Positions 11,501-26,500 of a stretch of DNA of 64,000 bases are shown piece by piece. The stretch comes from Gnetum montanum (taxonomy: Eukaryota > Streptophyta > Gnetopsida > Gnetales > Gnetaceae). The first letter of the stretch is position 1, and every line of letters starts with the position of its first letter. The DNA lies in the NCBI GenBank assembly GCA_015680685.1, contig MNCI01006080.1, positions 289,855 through 353,854 of the forward strand, read 5' to 3'. Below the pieces are notes generated by a model, which was not told the DNA's origin, made no database searches, and worked only from the letters and a program-made list of their open reading frames with translations. The translations under genes were made by a program, and so were the position numbers.

Positions 11501-14500
11501 AAAATAGGATAAAAATGTGTAAATTGGACTTAGAAATCCAAACGTCATCCATCTAGAAGGATCTCTGTTGGGTAGTAGGGTGCATGGGAAGTGCACTAGA
11601 GAATTTTCTCATTATAAGGCAAAAATCTCAGGATGATATTTTCATGTTGCTTTATTAAAAATAGGATAAAAATGTGTAAATTGGACTTAGAAATCCAAAC
11701 GTCATTTTAAAAAAATGGTACTTGATGGGCAGATGTAATCCATTTTGGCTAAAAATACCCTTGGAAATTTTATAATTTGAAGTCAAGTGATAAGGCAAAC
11801 TTGTCCCCAAATGATATATTATGGCCTCAATCCAATTCTATAAATTGGTGACCATTTCTTTCTTTTGTATAATGAAAGATAAGGCATGTCTTGATGCTTG
11901 ATGAATTGGATGATTTAATTGATGTTAAACAAACCTGTTATGATTCAAAGAATTCTCTGAAAATGATCAACTAAATTTTCTCTTCATCTCTCATCACTTC
12001 CTCTCTCAATTACTTCTTCATTATTCTCATTATTCTCATCACTTTCTCTCTCATTCTCTTCATTATTCTCATTATTTCTCATCAACATTCCTTGGTTCAT
12101 TACTTCATAACCATTTCAAATAATCAGCCAAAATAATTTTGAAGACTGAAGTTGAATTCAATTTATTTGGATGAAGAAATTTTTTTTGACTAACCCACGA
12201 TCCATGGTGAGGCTGTGGTGAACTCGTGGTTAGAGTTTTTTTTGACTCTTGTCTTTGCCACAAGTAGACCACGACATGTTGTTTACTAAAGTAATCAGAA
12301 ATTTCTACCTTGATTTGTAGTGAACTTGTGGCCAGCTTTTTTTGACTCTGGTCTTTGCCATGAGTAGACCACTTTGTTAAAAAAATCGAGGTCATGTGTA
12401 GAACTCCTAATAACCAGTATATTTTTTTTTCTTTCTAGGCCTCTAAAAACACATGGGATTATACTTACTTTAGCAACTAATAAGGATGTGAATCATAATG
12501 ATGGGATGATTATAGGGACTACATACCTCCTTTCCTCATTAGAGTTAACAAAATGTTGATAGGATGAGACCTTGCATATCATCTATCTTTAGTAGCACTA
12601 TGAACCCTTAAAAACTAGTTTTGTCCAAGGTGATTGCTAATACTTTGCATCATTTGCTAAGCTAGAAAACATCAAACATGTGTGTGACTCCCTTGTTTCA
12701 AGTTTCATTTACAAGTAGCATCAACGGATGTGGTTGGATGTATTCCTAGTCCTCTACAATGTTTTTGCCATACAAGATCATTTAATCTATAATAGGCTTT
12801 AAACAATAGCTGGGAATCAAAAATAGGTTTCAAAAACTTTGCCCATGCAGTGTGGTGTTTATTTCCCACATGGAGGGCCATCCAACTCAAAGAATCCAAT
12901 CACCATTTGGCCATGAGTTGGGTTATCTTTGGGTTCTAAACTACACAAATAAGGCTTGGCTCAACCATAATGTTTGGACTACACTTGGATATACCCCTAA
13001 TATAGGTGATTGGGGATTGTACATGAGATGGGTGCACACTTACGAATGGCGCTTGCATCATTGAAAACCTTTGGAGGTTGTGCAACTCAATCCCCTTGGG
13101 TCCAATGGCTAGGATATTAAGCTGAAGCAAGCATATGTATGGGTAGGGTTGGATAGTGATGCTCATCTCCACATCCAAGGCAAGGTGTATGCAAAATAAA
13201 TAAATAATGCAACCCATCCATTCAAGGTACGAGGATGCATATATTATTAGTAGAATTGTTAGTTAATGATCCCTAAAAATACTACATGCTTCACACAATG
13301 CATACCAATCAAATGCATCATCCATCTAATTATTAATTGTGAGTTTAGGTGAATTGCTTATCCTAGGGCCCAAAGGGCTTCTAATCATAATTCATGGAGG
13401 TTAATTTTATGGAAAGCAAATAAACATACATGATCATGCATATTTTCTTTCTTTTCTTTACACAAATAAAAGAATATAATTGCTGATAAGTAAGTGGGGT
13501 TAGCAGATTGAAGCAAAAATAAATAAACAATATTTACTTGTATAAAAGGAAAATCTAACTATAACAAAATGTACAAAACATTTATGTAATGAAAGACTTA
13601 CTCTAAGGAGACCTCCAGCCTTCCAAGATGCAATGTTCCCATTATACAAATGAAAAGAGTAACTATGCATTTCAAGTGTATTTTACATGCCATATAATAA
13701 CAAGCTCATATCATAGAATAGAGAGAGTCACAATAGTTAGGATTACATCTTATGGAAAAGTCAACCAATGTTTTTCTCTAATTTCAGGCATCTTAAGTTT
13801 GGCAAATGAGGCTTGAAAATAGGGTCTAAATTTTTGGTAATCAAATCTAGGTTTGTTAAAAGAAGAAGGGACTGAAATAAATCTAAAATTATAATCATCA
13901 ATACAGTTCATGGGAGTTGGGATTTAACAAGTTTTTTTTTAATTTCCTGTCAGCGTAAGGCATTTTTCAGGCATGCAATATCTGTAATTGGGAGATCCCC
14001 CAACAAAAAAAAAAAGAAAAAAGAAAAAAGAAAAAGAAAACAGAGGGCAGATTTTATATGTGACTATTATCATTATCATTATTACCATTCACTATGAAAT
14101 TAGAAATCAGTGAACAGTAAATAACAACTACAAAAAAGGGTAAGAGTCTTTCTACTATGAATAACCCTTATTTTTTTAAAATTACAAATTAAAATTTTGG
14201 AAGTAAACAAGTAGTAAAATTCAATGTGCTCTTATGCTAAATGGAAAGAAGAAAACAATAAAATTTGACATGTACTAAGTTTGAACACCATGATGGATTA
14301 ACATGGTTCCAGACTTTGACATCTTCATTAATAAATTTTCCAGCCTCTCATGTTTTCACATTGAGAGAAATGTAGGCTTGGACAAAGGACCATTTAATAA
14401 CAAATGGGGAAATGACAACTTTCTTGGCAACCCCAGAAAAACTGACCCAAAAATGACCAACAAAACCAAACATGTGCACTTAACAAAAGACACTCAAAAT

Positions 14501-17500
14501 CCTCAATATGCATATATTATTTTTAATTTTAAAATGAGTACTCAATGGACCCTTTGGCCATCTAGCTATGCTACACCAAATCTTTCCAAACTTACAGTGT
14601 CTTGTAGCCCACACAAGAAGAACATTGGGGTTGGATACAATGGTGGGGGCTAACTCGATCAAGCACCTCCAATAACTAAGCCCCTGTAGCCCATGCAAGA
14701 GATCACCAACCTTGGATATAATGATGGGGGGCATTTCTTTTATAAAAATGATCACAAGAACATAAAATATCAAGTGCACATGACACAAGAAAATGCTAAC
14801 TCATAAGCCCAAAACATGCATACCAGAAATCAGATTCAAGATACATAAGAGACTCCATGCATGACTCACAACTCACAAGAAATACCATATGTCCTAATAA
14901 AATAATCCTCACTTGTCCAAGTCAATACAACTGCAAACACCTATTAAAAATTCTGTACAACAAGGGTTTAAAATACACACCTTTAAAGTTGAACTTGACC
15001 AATTTGGAGAGGGAGAAGACACCTCAAGGTTGGGTTGTTGTCCAGCCAATGGCTTCAAAGAATCAGCTTCAAATTGAAGGTCTGAGGTGCTGCCAAAATC
15101 CTCTCACAAAATTAGAGAAAACAGTCCATTGAATTAGCCAAACAGTTCCCAAAAATCAGTCCCAAAAGCTTCCAACAGCAGCAGCAAAATCCACCTCCTA
15201 AGAGCTCACAAAAATACTCAAGACAGCCCAAGAGATGGCTGAGAACAACCAAGAAACAGCCACTCTCCCTCTCCTCTCCTCGAATAATCAGCAGCTAGCA
15301 GTTTAACTCAATCAATCTACTTAAGCAACTTGAAATATACTATTCATGAATTAGATAACTTGCAAATTGAAATATAAGAGAATATGGCAGGTTTTGTGCC
15401 TTCTCCAAGCCTATTCATAATGTCATTACTAACGAGACAATATTCATTGTTTAGCCCAAGAAGATAAAGAAAATAAAAAATTAAAAGATGCTCTCTAACA
15501 AACCTGTTGAAACAAATGGTTAGCCCACTAAGAGAAGAAGCATACGGAACTTTAATTCGACAGATCAAATTATTAAAGCTCTAATTGACAAATCAAAGGG
15601 ACTATAACCAACAAAGCCATAACCAAAATACAAATTCTTTATAAAATCATTTTCTCATCATGAAAACAAGGAAAGTTCTAAAATCATTTTTTCATCATGA
15701 AAACAAGAAAAATTCTAAAGTCATTTTCTCATCGTAAAAACAAGGAAAGTTCGGTGTTGTCCCTGCATGTTCCTTATCTCTTGTAATTGAATTTTCAGGA
15801 TTCATATCACATTATAAAATTCTTGAACAATTATAAAGAGGGGAAGTCACATCAGATATCCCTTTAAGTTACTATAAGAAACAACAAACATGTTAACAAC
15901 CAAGCATTGGCCTTGCCAATAGCAATCAACAAAGCATAAGTAATAACAGTAACAAATAAGTTAATAGCATATTCTAATATTTAGGTCATATATTGTCGTG
16001 TATGCTTTCTCTGTTAGTGAACATCCAATATTAGCAATGCTGATTGTTTTTTTGCTGTACCTTAAATTTTTCACATGGGAAATTCATGAACCAAAAGCTG
16101 AGAATCTATCATAGAAAATCAAATTCAAGTTATTGCAATTTATTACCTGCAACTCAAATTTTCTGATATAGAGGCTTTTGATTTTTCCATAATGTATGTT
16201 TTTTTTAAAAAAATATTTCGATATTGAAATAATAACTGATGAAAACAATTGTACGTTTCCAGAATGGGGAGCAAATGCTAGAGATGTGATGAACAGAGAG
16301 TATTTAATTTCTTAATGACAACAAGACAACCAACAATTATCATAAACCAAATCAATTAACCCAAAAACTTATAATAAATAATTATAACAAATGGAACCAT
16401 GCATTTCGATACATATATTTTGATGTTGTTGTTAAGCCTTTTCACTCTCTAACTTGAAATAATGTAGGCTACAGTACTAAAATTTATTCAAACTAATTAA
16501 CTAATTTATCAATGATAGGAAATAAGAAAATCATTAACATTAACCTCAGTTAACCACTGTAGCTGAACACCGTAGATTTTCTCCCCTGCTTTGGACACCG
16601 AAAAATATAAAAGAATTAAACTTGAGTAGATATTCGCAAAACCAAGATTCAAATCTAAGAATTAAATAGTAAAGGAGGCATCAAACCGGTTTTAATAAGA
16701 AATCAAAAGTTCAAAAATTCTTTCATATTCTCTAACTTTCTGCTCGTGAGACCAAAGCTCATGTAGGGATCCTTTGCCTGTGATAGCATACTTGTTAATG
16801 TGAAAAATGCCCTAAATCGTTATTGTTACTTCTGAATCGTTATAGAAGCAACTCTCAACCCCCTTACTCAAATCAGAATAAAACTTCTAAATATTATTCA
16901 TAACTTTGTTTATTATCCTCCTTACTGAAATAGAACATAGAAGACAAAATTAGATGGAAGGTCAAAAATCTAAGAAGTTTGAACAAGGTTTACATAAATG
17001 CCAAGCCTTTTATAAAGAAAACAAGATCTATCACTAGGGGTGTTAAATATCAGAAAATGAATTTAAGGTTTGCAACAACCATGATGGGCCCAAGGTACTT
17101 TTTCTGTCTGTTGGTGGTATTAATTTTAGAACAGGGATTCTTGGCCCCTGGTGGTAAATCTTTATTCCAAAAGTGTTCCAAATAATTATCGGTGTTTTAT
17201 AAGAAATCAAGAAACAACTGTCATCCACATTAGTTAGGCCTATGATTGCAAGGATGGGCGGAGACCTGTAGTAAAAAAAGTGGTTCAACAATCCATGTAC
17301 AGAGATGTTAGGTTTAGGTTCAGAACAAATTATTATAAGGGAAGCAATTTGGGGAGTGTATTCTTCTCAAACAACAGAGGAATCATTTATCCACCACATT
17401 GTGCGTTTGTATGCTTCAAATCAGTCTTCAAACCAGCCCTCAGTTGCTGGTCTTCCTGTACAGTTTCCTATTGTTCCATGCTGAGAATTGTTACTTGATT

Positions 17501-20500
17501 TCTAGGATGCAATTATTTTTCCGAGAGCTTCATATCTGAGTCTTACTCTTGTTGTTGCTGAAAATTTCTCGTTGCTGGTCCTGTTTGGTCCTTTCTTTTC
17601 TTCTGTTGTTAGTTGGGAATTGTATAATGTTGTTTTTTTCTTGTCTTCCTTGATCTCCCCATTCCCATTGCTTTATTCAAGTTTGTCTGCTACTTTCTCT
17701 TCTGCTTCTACAATTGGCTGTTTCTTTTTGTAATTGTTTCTTGGTAACTTCTTCTTCTTCCCTCTCTTTCTAAAGTTTGTTTATGTTGATGTCTCAGCGT
17801 CAAGTTCTTGTCCTGTTTTCTAAGGCTGAGGTCTTGTGTTCAATTCCTTCTTCCCATGTTTTTTTAGACACTATAATTTGTACCAGAAAAATTATTAAAA
17901 TAAGGTTCGTATTTGAGCATAATTATTCATCTGCCACCAGAGTCATGCTGGGGATGGAAAATGATTCAACATCATCACATAGAAAAGCCAACTCTAAAAC
18001 ATCAGAACCAAGAGAAAACACCTTCCTTTTTAGGTGATTCAGTGTTGCAATCTTCTATTTTATCTCCATGACCTATGATTTTATTGTCTTATGAGCCCTG
18101 ATAGATCATTAGTGACCTTTCTATATCTATAGATAGGGAGGAATATGTTTATGGAATTTAATTTCATCATAATTCAAAGTTGAGTGTTTTTTCTGTTGTA
18201 ACAACACTTAAACAAAACAAACAATCAAATATGATTTATACGTTAGGTTTCTGTAATTTCATTTGATTTCATATCACAATGTAATCAAATAAGAAAATTG
18301 TAGCTGTTCTTATCCATTCGATGTTCAAGTTGAACTCTTCATTTCAGGCAGAAAGGTTAGTCAATAGCAGCAATACTTAATTCATAGAGTTTCTTGTATA
18401 ATATCCCTGCATTAATCATCTGTAAATTGTTTATTTTCACACAATGTTCAAGTTGTAGGACATCTTTATGTTTTGTGTTTTTATGGTATGTTTATGATAG
18501 ATATAATTATTACCATATGTGTTTGCAGTCCAGAACATCGCTTTATGAGGGCCCGTGGACGTTCTGTGCTGAGTGGCCGTAGACATCCCTTTGTGGAAGA
18601 TGCTGAATCTGTCAGTGCGTCAAGGTATGATATTTAAATGCTTATTGTCAAAACTATTTTTTTTTTTTAAATTTGGTTTGGGGCATGTCCTGCCTTCACG
18701 AACCTTCTAAATTTCTTCATTTTCTGTTTGACTAAATATAAAAGTAAAAATAAAAATAAAGAAGTTTATGAATAGTCTGAAATTAGGGGCCAGCTGTAAC
18801 AGCCACAGAAAACAGAAATAAAAAGACCTTTTTATTTATTTTATTTTATTTTTTGGCAAATACATCTGTGATCCAAAGAAAGATCTGATTGTACCCAAAC
18901 CAAGAACAGGATATAGCCTCAAGAGAGTTGGTCAATATGACGATTAACAACTCTATGCCAATAGAAAAGAGAGAAAAAAGAAAGAATACTGCAATAATGA
19001 CTGTCAACATTATCATGAAAGCAGCAATACAACCAGCTTCAATCAATATAGGGAATTATACAAAATTCACTTTCTATTAATCCAAGCTAAATAGAGTTTA
19101 AAAATTGCTGATCAGTAGTCTATCATACAATCAAAGAATTCAACTATGGAAGATAAGACTATTCTTATTAGGTTGTTTATACAGTATATCAGCCAACCCA
19201 TCTCACTAGAAAGGACATATGAAATTTACTCAGATCATATCCATATAAATCTTCAAAAGAAATTCCACAGCTAATGATTCAACAAAATCAGATAATGAAA
19301 ATTTGTAATCACAAAACATTTTAAATTAAATTTCTGTTTATTAGCCCCTCTGCTCAATGAATAGTAGAAAGATAACTAAATCAGAACTGAGAAGGTCTAG
19401 TATAGGGTTAAGAATTCCACAAATTGGTGAAAAAATATAGAAAAATCCAAGATCGGTTCCATGAACAAAAAATCAAAGTCAAGCTTGAGAAATCACCAGA
19501 ACGATGATCTTTTAAATTTTTTTTTTTTTAAAATCTTTGAAATCAAGATGGGCCTAGGATGCTCTCACTTTCTACCAGTAGTACCAATCCTCATATCAGG
19601 GCTCCTTGGCTCCTGTTGATAAATCTTTATGCCAAATTGCCCCAAATCTTTACTTTCATAACATCGTTATACATAATCATCCATCAGAACTTTTCCGAGA
19701 TACCCTGGTTAACAGATAGTATCTCCCTATATTACAGATAGATTTTTTTTCCTATTTCAGAGTTTTAGCAAAGAAAATAAGATTGTAAATTTTCTAGTCT
19801 CATAACTACCATATTTGATATTTATAAACATTATAAGACTCTTTCATTTATATCGTTATTTTTATTGTTGCTAATAATTGCTTTTGTTTGTGCTTTCTAA
19901 AAATATTTTTAAAATTTTGTGCTTTAAGAGTTTTTCTTGCTTGTTTTAATGAAATGGAGGATGAAAATATGAATATTTTTCCGGTTTTTGGTTGACCTTT
20001 ATTGACTTTTCATTTATAAAGCTGTTTAAGACTTTTTCCCAAGTTGGTTAAAAAGATTTGTTTGGACTTGTTAATTTTGTTTTTGTAGTTTTCCATCCAC
20101 AAAAATAATCATCATAATATCTTTTATCCTTCTAGGCGTTTTCAATTGCGTTTCATATATTGCCAATGCATCAGTAGTATGCAGTTCTAAAAACCCTTCT
20201 AGGCTTTGCTTTGATCCCTATTCTTGCACATCACATCTTCTTTCATAAGCGACTATGCAACCTTTTGTAAAAGTTCAATAATTAAATAATTGACATAATT
20301 TTAGTTCCATGACATTCACATATTCATACACATCATCCAGACTCAAGATGTGGGATTTTTCCGAAAACATCGAATATCATACTTAAGAAACTTATCTGTC
20401 CAAAGTTGCCATATCTTTGCTACCTTCACAAGTATCCATAGCATTAAATATATTGGGGTAGATTTGATACAATTTTTAATAAAGTTGTAATATTAAAGAT

Positions 20501-23500
20501 ATACTATGAAGCTGATCATATTAATAAATCTTTGAACCACTGTGTCTGACACAACATTCTTTAAGTCTCTTTTCTTCCTAAAAAAAGATAATGGTATATC
20601 AAAATATTTGGTTAGAAGAGTAGCCAATTCATGTGTTTTATAGACATGAGTAATATTATGTTTCTGCATTGCTAAAAGATTAGAAGGAAGTAAAGTGTTG
20701 TTTCATAAGTGCGTCTCAGCCTGTTACCTAAGAAAAATTATCTAACAGCTCTTCAAGAATTTGGATGGATCTATGTTTCGTTTCCAAGAAGGAAAATTGT
20801 TAACAACAAAATTTACATTTTTAAATCAAGTGGTGTGATTTCCTGGATTTAATTTCCTTCATCTTTGCTTTTGTAGTTTTCTTGTTAATAAAGCATTCTA
20901 AATCTTCTTTGGGGTTCAAATGCGCTATTTTAATACTTCAGCAAACACATTTAGGCACCTGGGTTCAAGGAGAAAGATAGTTAACATTTGCACTGGCGTT
21001 AACCAAACAGTTTATTAAGACTTTAATTACCGATCAGATTTTCATTTTGCCATCTTCAAATTATGTGGCATAATTTTTATTCTTTTCTAACACTTATTAT
21101 ATCTTGTGGTCATTGTGTGCGACTGGCTTCATTCCTAACTTCCCTTTGCTAGTTTCTACTAGTGACAATAAAAATTTAAAGAAATAAAACTTTAAAACCT
21201 TTGTTATAATAGTTGAATATTTTGAGATGTTGAAAGTGTATAGACTGCATGTGTTGTGAAAGCGTAGGTAAATGAAATCTGAGAATGTATGGCTGTGTTG
21301 AATTGAACTAATAACCTGCCTTTTGCAAGGGCATGACTTTCAGATCACCCATGGAGTTAGTGGCAACATATCTGCAAATACTTGGATTATTCGTAATTAT
21401 TTGCAATGGTAGTTAATTAAAAATAAAAATTCTATGTTTGCTATCCTTTTCTAACTGTGTACAACATATATCCTTTTTACCTGAAACAGTCCTGACCAGT
21501 CCCCACAGCACCATGCTGTTTTGGAAAGGAGCTCGACAGTTATTGCGCAGCGTTCACCATACTCTGTGCAGAGCCCTGATGGAAAAGAAAGGTTACAGGA
21601 TTTCTGTTTAATATTACGCTTTTGTAGTTTCGTAGCTTTTTAAATATGTTTTGTTCAGTTGAGATTTAATAGGTTTGTTATTTCTTATTAGTTTTGTGTT
21701 ATTGCAATGACAAAATAGTTGGGGAATGAATCAGGTTGGCTTGAAAATTGAATTGGAAGAAGGGAGTATATCGGAAAATCTCCAAAAAAGTTCAAAAAAA
21801 TTGACATGCTAAAAAAACCATTTGAAGTGTACATTTATCACAATGTTTTAACAATTTTAAGCATAATTAGACATAAAATAAAGATAAAAATTGTCTCTAA
21901 TGAAGTATAAAAAGTAATGCACATAAAATGAAAAACATCCACCAGCCCTCCTGGGACCCCACTTGGTGGGATGAGCAGTGATCCTCTAGCTGATGACCTT
22001 TTTAAAAAGAAAAACAGGGGAATCATTGTTATCAGTAATGGATGTATTTAATACAAGCACACTAATATATATGGGTGCGCATGGTGCACATTGAGGGCAC
22101 ACACTCAACATGGACACGGAGGGAGTGGAACTCAAGAGAGGGGAGGTGAGTGCCTGATGTTGTGCATGATAAGATATGTGCACGTGTACAGGGGCAGGTG
22201 GGTTTAGGGTGTGGTTATAATCACAGGGGCAGGCTGGTGCAAGGCTGTAACAGCTGGTGGAATTGTGTACAGGGTTTCATAAGTTCTTTTTGTAGGATTG
22301 AGGGCTAAGTGGAATTGCTTCAGCCTCTCAGTCTGTCTCACAGGATAGGTATGTGTTCCAATGTTTTGGATGATTGCGGTAGATTGGCAGATTGAAATTT
22401 TGAGTTTTCTGATAGGCAAATTTTTGGTCTCCAGTCTCCAACCTTTCTTGGACCAGCTTAGGGATTGGGCTGCCGCTTACCTGACAGGGATAGGTCAGTT
22501 CCAAATCTTGGCCGTGCCTGAAAGCATTGTCCTTTTCAGATTTGATTCTGCTTGATGGCATGTCTCTTTTAGTAAGCCAACTGTTAATGGTATTTTCCAA
22601 TGGTTCAATTATATCTAAGGCTTTCGTATTCTAAATTACCAAAAAAAAAAAAGAAAGTAAAATGCAAAATATAACAAAGAGTAAAAAAATCAAGAACTTG
22701 AGTCACAGGTGGCTGTGTTATAATTTTTCAACATGTATTCCGTTATGAATTAATATAAACATTTATAATTAAAATTAAAATTAAACATGAACTTAATTAC
22801 TTGCCTAGCTTATGAGGTTGGTTCATTTTTTCTGCTATCGGTTGATTAAAATATGCTAAATATTTTTGTTCTACTTTTTGTGAGTTTAATGGAAATATGA
22901 GCTCATTTCTCAGGATCAGTAACATTTATCTAAAACATTATTCAAACGGGGCTAGAAGGAACCTGTGCCAGAAGGTGTGTATTGACTTATGAGTATTTTC
23001 TACTTCATTGAAAACCTTAAGTGTATTTTGCACAACTAAAACTCTTTGAATCTGACAGAGGGAGGGAGCGGAGGGTGCAGAGGGATCAGATGGCTGTGGA
23101 GGGAGCAGAATGAGTAGAGGGAGCGGAATGAGTAGAGGGAGCATAGGGTGTACAGTGCAAGAGGGGATAGCAAGTGTTGGGAACAATAGGTGTAGGTAGA
23201 CGGAGGGCATGGAGGTTAGCCAGACATGGGAAGGATACTGGTTGAGGAGAAAGAGTGAGATGGGGACAACCAACTCCAAGAGGGGTACAAGGGTTCTAGG
23301 GCAGAGGTTCATATGGATGTTGGGAATGCTGAGGCTGTTCTCTTGGGGGCAGTAAGTTAGGTGCATGAGGTCAGGCGGAGCATACTAAGAGCTTGCTTTG
23401 GTAGCCAGGAGTTAGAGTTATAGACACTGTTGATCTAGTGGAAGGGGTTCTCAACCTTAGGGTTTCTAACAAGATTGCAAAGGAAAGATCATGGGAAATT

Positions 23501-26500
23501 CATCTCTATAGGTGCTGGACCTATGGTGGAACATGTTAAGAGGTGGGTGTCTTCTTCATGGAATGTGGTTGAAGTGGAGATACACATCTTGCATGGTGAC
23601 TTGCTCATGTTTGTTTTCTAGTTGTTTGCTGATAAGGATACAACCTTGTAAGGTGGCCCTTGGTTATTTGGGGTTAGGGGACAGACCCTCACTCATTGAC
23701 TACATAGGACCCATTCAGATCTTGATCTATTTGATAGGGCTTCTGTGGACATGGTTTGAATCTTTTCCGAGAACCCTTGCAGGGTTCCTTTGGTAATTCA
23801 CTGCTTTTGATAGGTTTTGCCTTATCTCATATACAAAAATGTCTCTTTTGCAGAAGTAGTGACCTAGGAGCCCAAATGTTGTATCCTTGCTATAGGATGT
23901 AACTTTTATGGAAAATGTTAGCACACGTCCAAAGATGTTGCATTTGCCCTAGGCATATGGGTCAAAGTGCTCTTGTTGGGTTTACTCACAAGCTAGTGGG
24001 GGCCTCACTTGCTATTGTCATTCAAGACAAGGTCTCAATTGCGGGAGCTCACTAGGGTCGACGACTATACATTGAAGGTAATGGGGTTGTAGGGATCCTC
24101 GTTTCAAACAAGTTTCAGGTCCTCATTTAAGAGTCAGGGGTTTTAGGAGTTGACACAACTAATCTGACCTTTGTTGAAGATCGCCCTCTCGTAGGATGGC
24201 TTAGTAATGAGGTGTTAGCCTAGTGGTGAGACTCTTGATTTAAAAGTTCTAATTGGACTATATATCTTGGGGTGTACGTATGTTTCAATTATTTTGGGTT
24301 TCAACAACCCCTAGGGTGACTATTTGTGGGGGTTGTCTAGGTTGGGGTTGAGGTGGAGAAGTCCTTATATCTGACATGCTTTTGCTGAAGGGTTTATTGT
24401 ACCAATCTATATTAACAACAAAGATCAACTTGCAGATGGCTTCACAAAACTTATAAGTATAAAGAATTTCATGAAATTTGTTTATTGGTTGCATTTGCAG
24501 TCATTGTAAAATCTCATGATGTTTGACTGACCATGGTAAGGAAATTAGCAAATCACATCATTGTTTTTATACTATTCTATTTTTTTGAATCAGTGTTAAA
24601 TTAAGCTTTCACTGTCACTGTGTACAGTTCATTTGCGGTGTAACAGTTACGCTTGTAGTGTGATACTTAAAGTGTATACTTGCCTAATTATTAATTATTA
24701 AAAAACATGCTATTGGGCAAGCTATGGGGTAAGCACAAGAGGGAGAGAGAGTGCGCATGGATGGGCTAGGGTCTGAACAGGAGGGTAGGCAGGGGCACCA
24801 GGAAGCACAAGAGGACGTTGGTGGTGGATTAGCTATGCATGATGACAACGATGGTGGCCTCAGGCAGGGGAAAGGATGAGGGAAGATGTGGAAACCCTGA
24901 GATGGGGGTATTGATTCTTGTGCCTGGTAGGATGGAACACTACGTTTGTAGATGTGGGCGATGCTGCTTGAGGGGCTTCGGGATGTCAAAGTTGAGCCTG
25001 GTGGGCAAGTTTGTGTCTTCCAGTGCACAGCCTAAGTTGGAGTTGGTTAAGTGGTGGATCCGTGCCTCTTGGGGGTTGAGCGACGTCCAGGTGTGGTCAT
25101 TAAACGGGGATTGGCTGCCCTTCGTTTTTCAGAGCTAGGAGGATAGGGACCAAGTGATTGCGGGTGGCCCTTGGTTTTTTTGGTGTGTGGGGCTTAGCAG
25201 TCATGCATTGGCGGCTTGGTGCTCACCACAACTTGGATTTGTTCTCCAGGGCTTAGGTGTGGATTTGGGTCTCTAGAGTGCCCTGGGAACTATGAATTGC
25301 CGATTTTCTTAAAACCCTCATGGGTTTTTTTGGCAAGTTTATTTCCTTGATATGTTTACTGTGTCAAAGGAATGAATGGCCTTTGCATGTTTCTGTGTGT
25401 GGCGGTGTCTTGCTCTGCATGACCTCCAACGGAAGGTCATTTTGGACTTACCGTTTGGAGAAGAAAGCCTTCCGATTGAGTAAGAGAATGTTCTGGTGGT
25501 GAGGTCACCACCTGCTTTGAAAAGGTTTCCCTGACTGGAGGTGGCCTAGGCTGGTGTATAGGCATGTGCAATTTGTGGCAAGCATAACCACACCACAAAG
25601 GAATGTAGGGTCTAGAGCAAGAAACAGGCTGGTAAGGCAAAATGGATACCACAAAGGAATGTAGGGTCTAGAGCAAGAAACAGGCTGGTAAGGCAAAATG
25701 GATAGTTAGTTGAGATTGAGTGGGTTGGAGGGTGGCAGAGGTCTGATCCTTGGGCCTGGGGGCTTGCGTTCCTCCCTTGTTGCTGGGGCTGGCTGGGGTT
25801 GGTTCCCTTCTGGTTTCTTCTCCCCTTGTTAAGAATACGTTGCTACCTCTTGGAGGGGCGCTGCCTTTGTTGGGGGAGTTGGTGTTAGCTGTGTGTAGGT
25901 CGATTGTGTTAGCAATGGAGGAGATTGTTGGGCCGATCTCGCTAGAGGCGGACCAAGGTTTTTGGGTGTTCGCTGAACCCAAGAAAGGGGGATGCCCATC
26001 CAGTCATGAAACCTGCAACAGGAAAACATTTAATTGTGTAGGGTGTAATACTTAAAAGTGTACTAATTATTAATTGTTAAACATTTAATTGTGCAGTTAG
26101 AAAACATTTCACTCCAATTGTCAAGTTTCTTATAACTTAAATACAGCAATTTCTTCACTTGACCTGTATGTATGTGAGGAGATTCACAGTAAAATCCTTT
26201 TTTCCTTTTAATGTGCAACTGTCCTTGTTCAATTTGCAGCGGGAGATCGTACAACAGATCCTGACAAAGTCTGAACACGTTTGGCATACTTGCATTTTCA
26301 CGTTTATTTGAAAAAGTATGTAGGCTATATCAGAAATCCTGATTTCTGAGAATGTAATAAAAAGGATAATTGGGACAATAACAAATTGTTGTTGTATTTT
26401 CATTGTTGTAACTCTAGCAGTTCATGTTCTTGCAACAGTAATTGATGAATGACACTCTAATGAAACAATATTAGCAGTTCTCTGTTGATGCAAGGACTAG

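Noticed and set aside
15643-15753. Short tandem array considered as a CRISPR-like array
   Set aside because: 37-bp units are directly adjacent without spacers, in a plant intron; a simple tandem repeat.
25668-25982. Minus-strand open frames over the ORF1 region of LINE fragment 3
   Set aside because: Antisense to ORF1 homology with a zinc knuckle on the + strand; no protein-like features.
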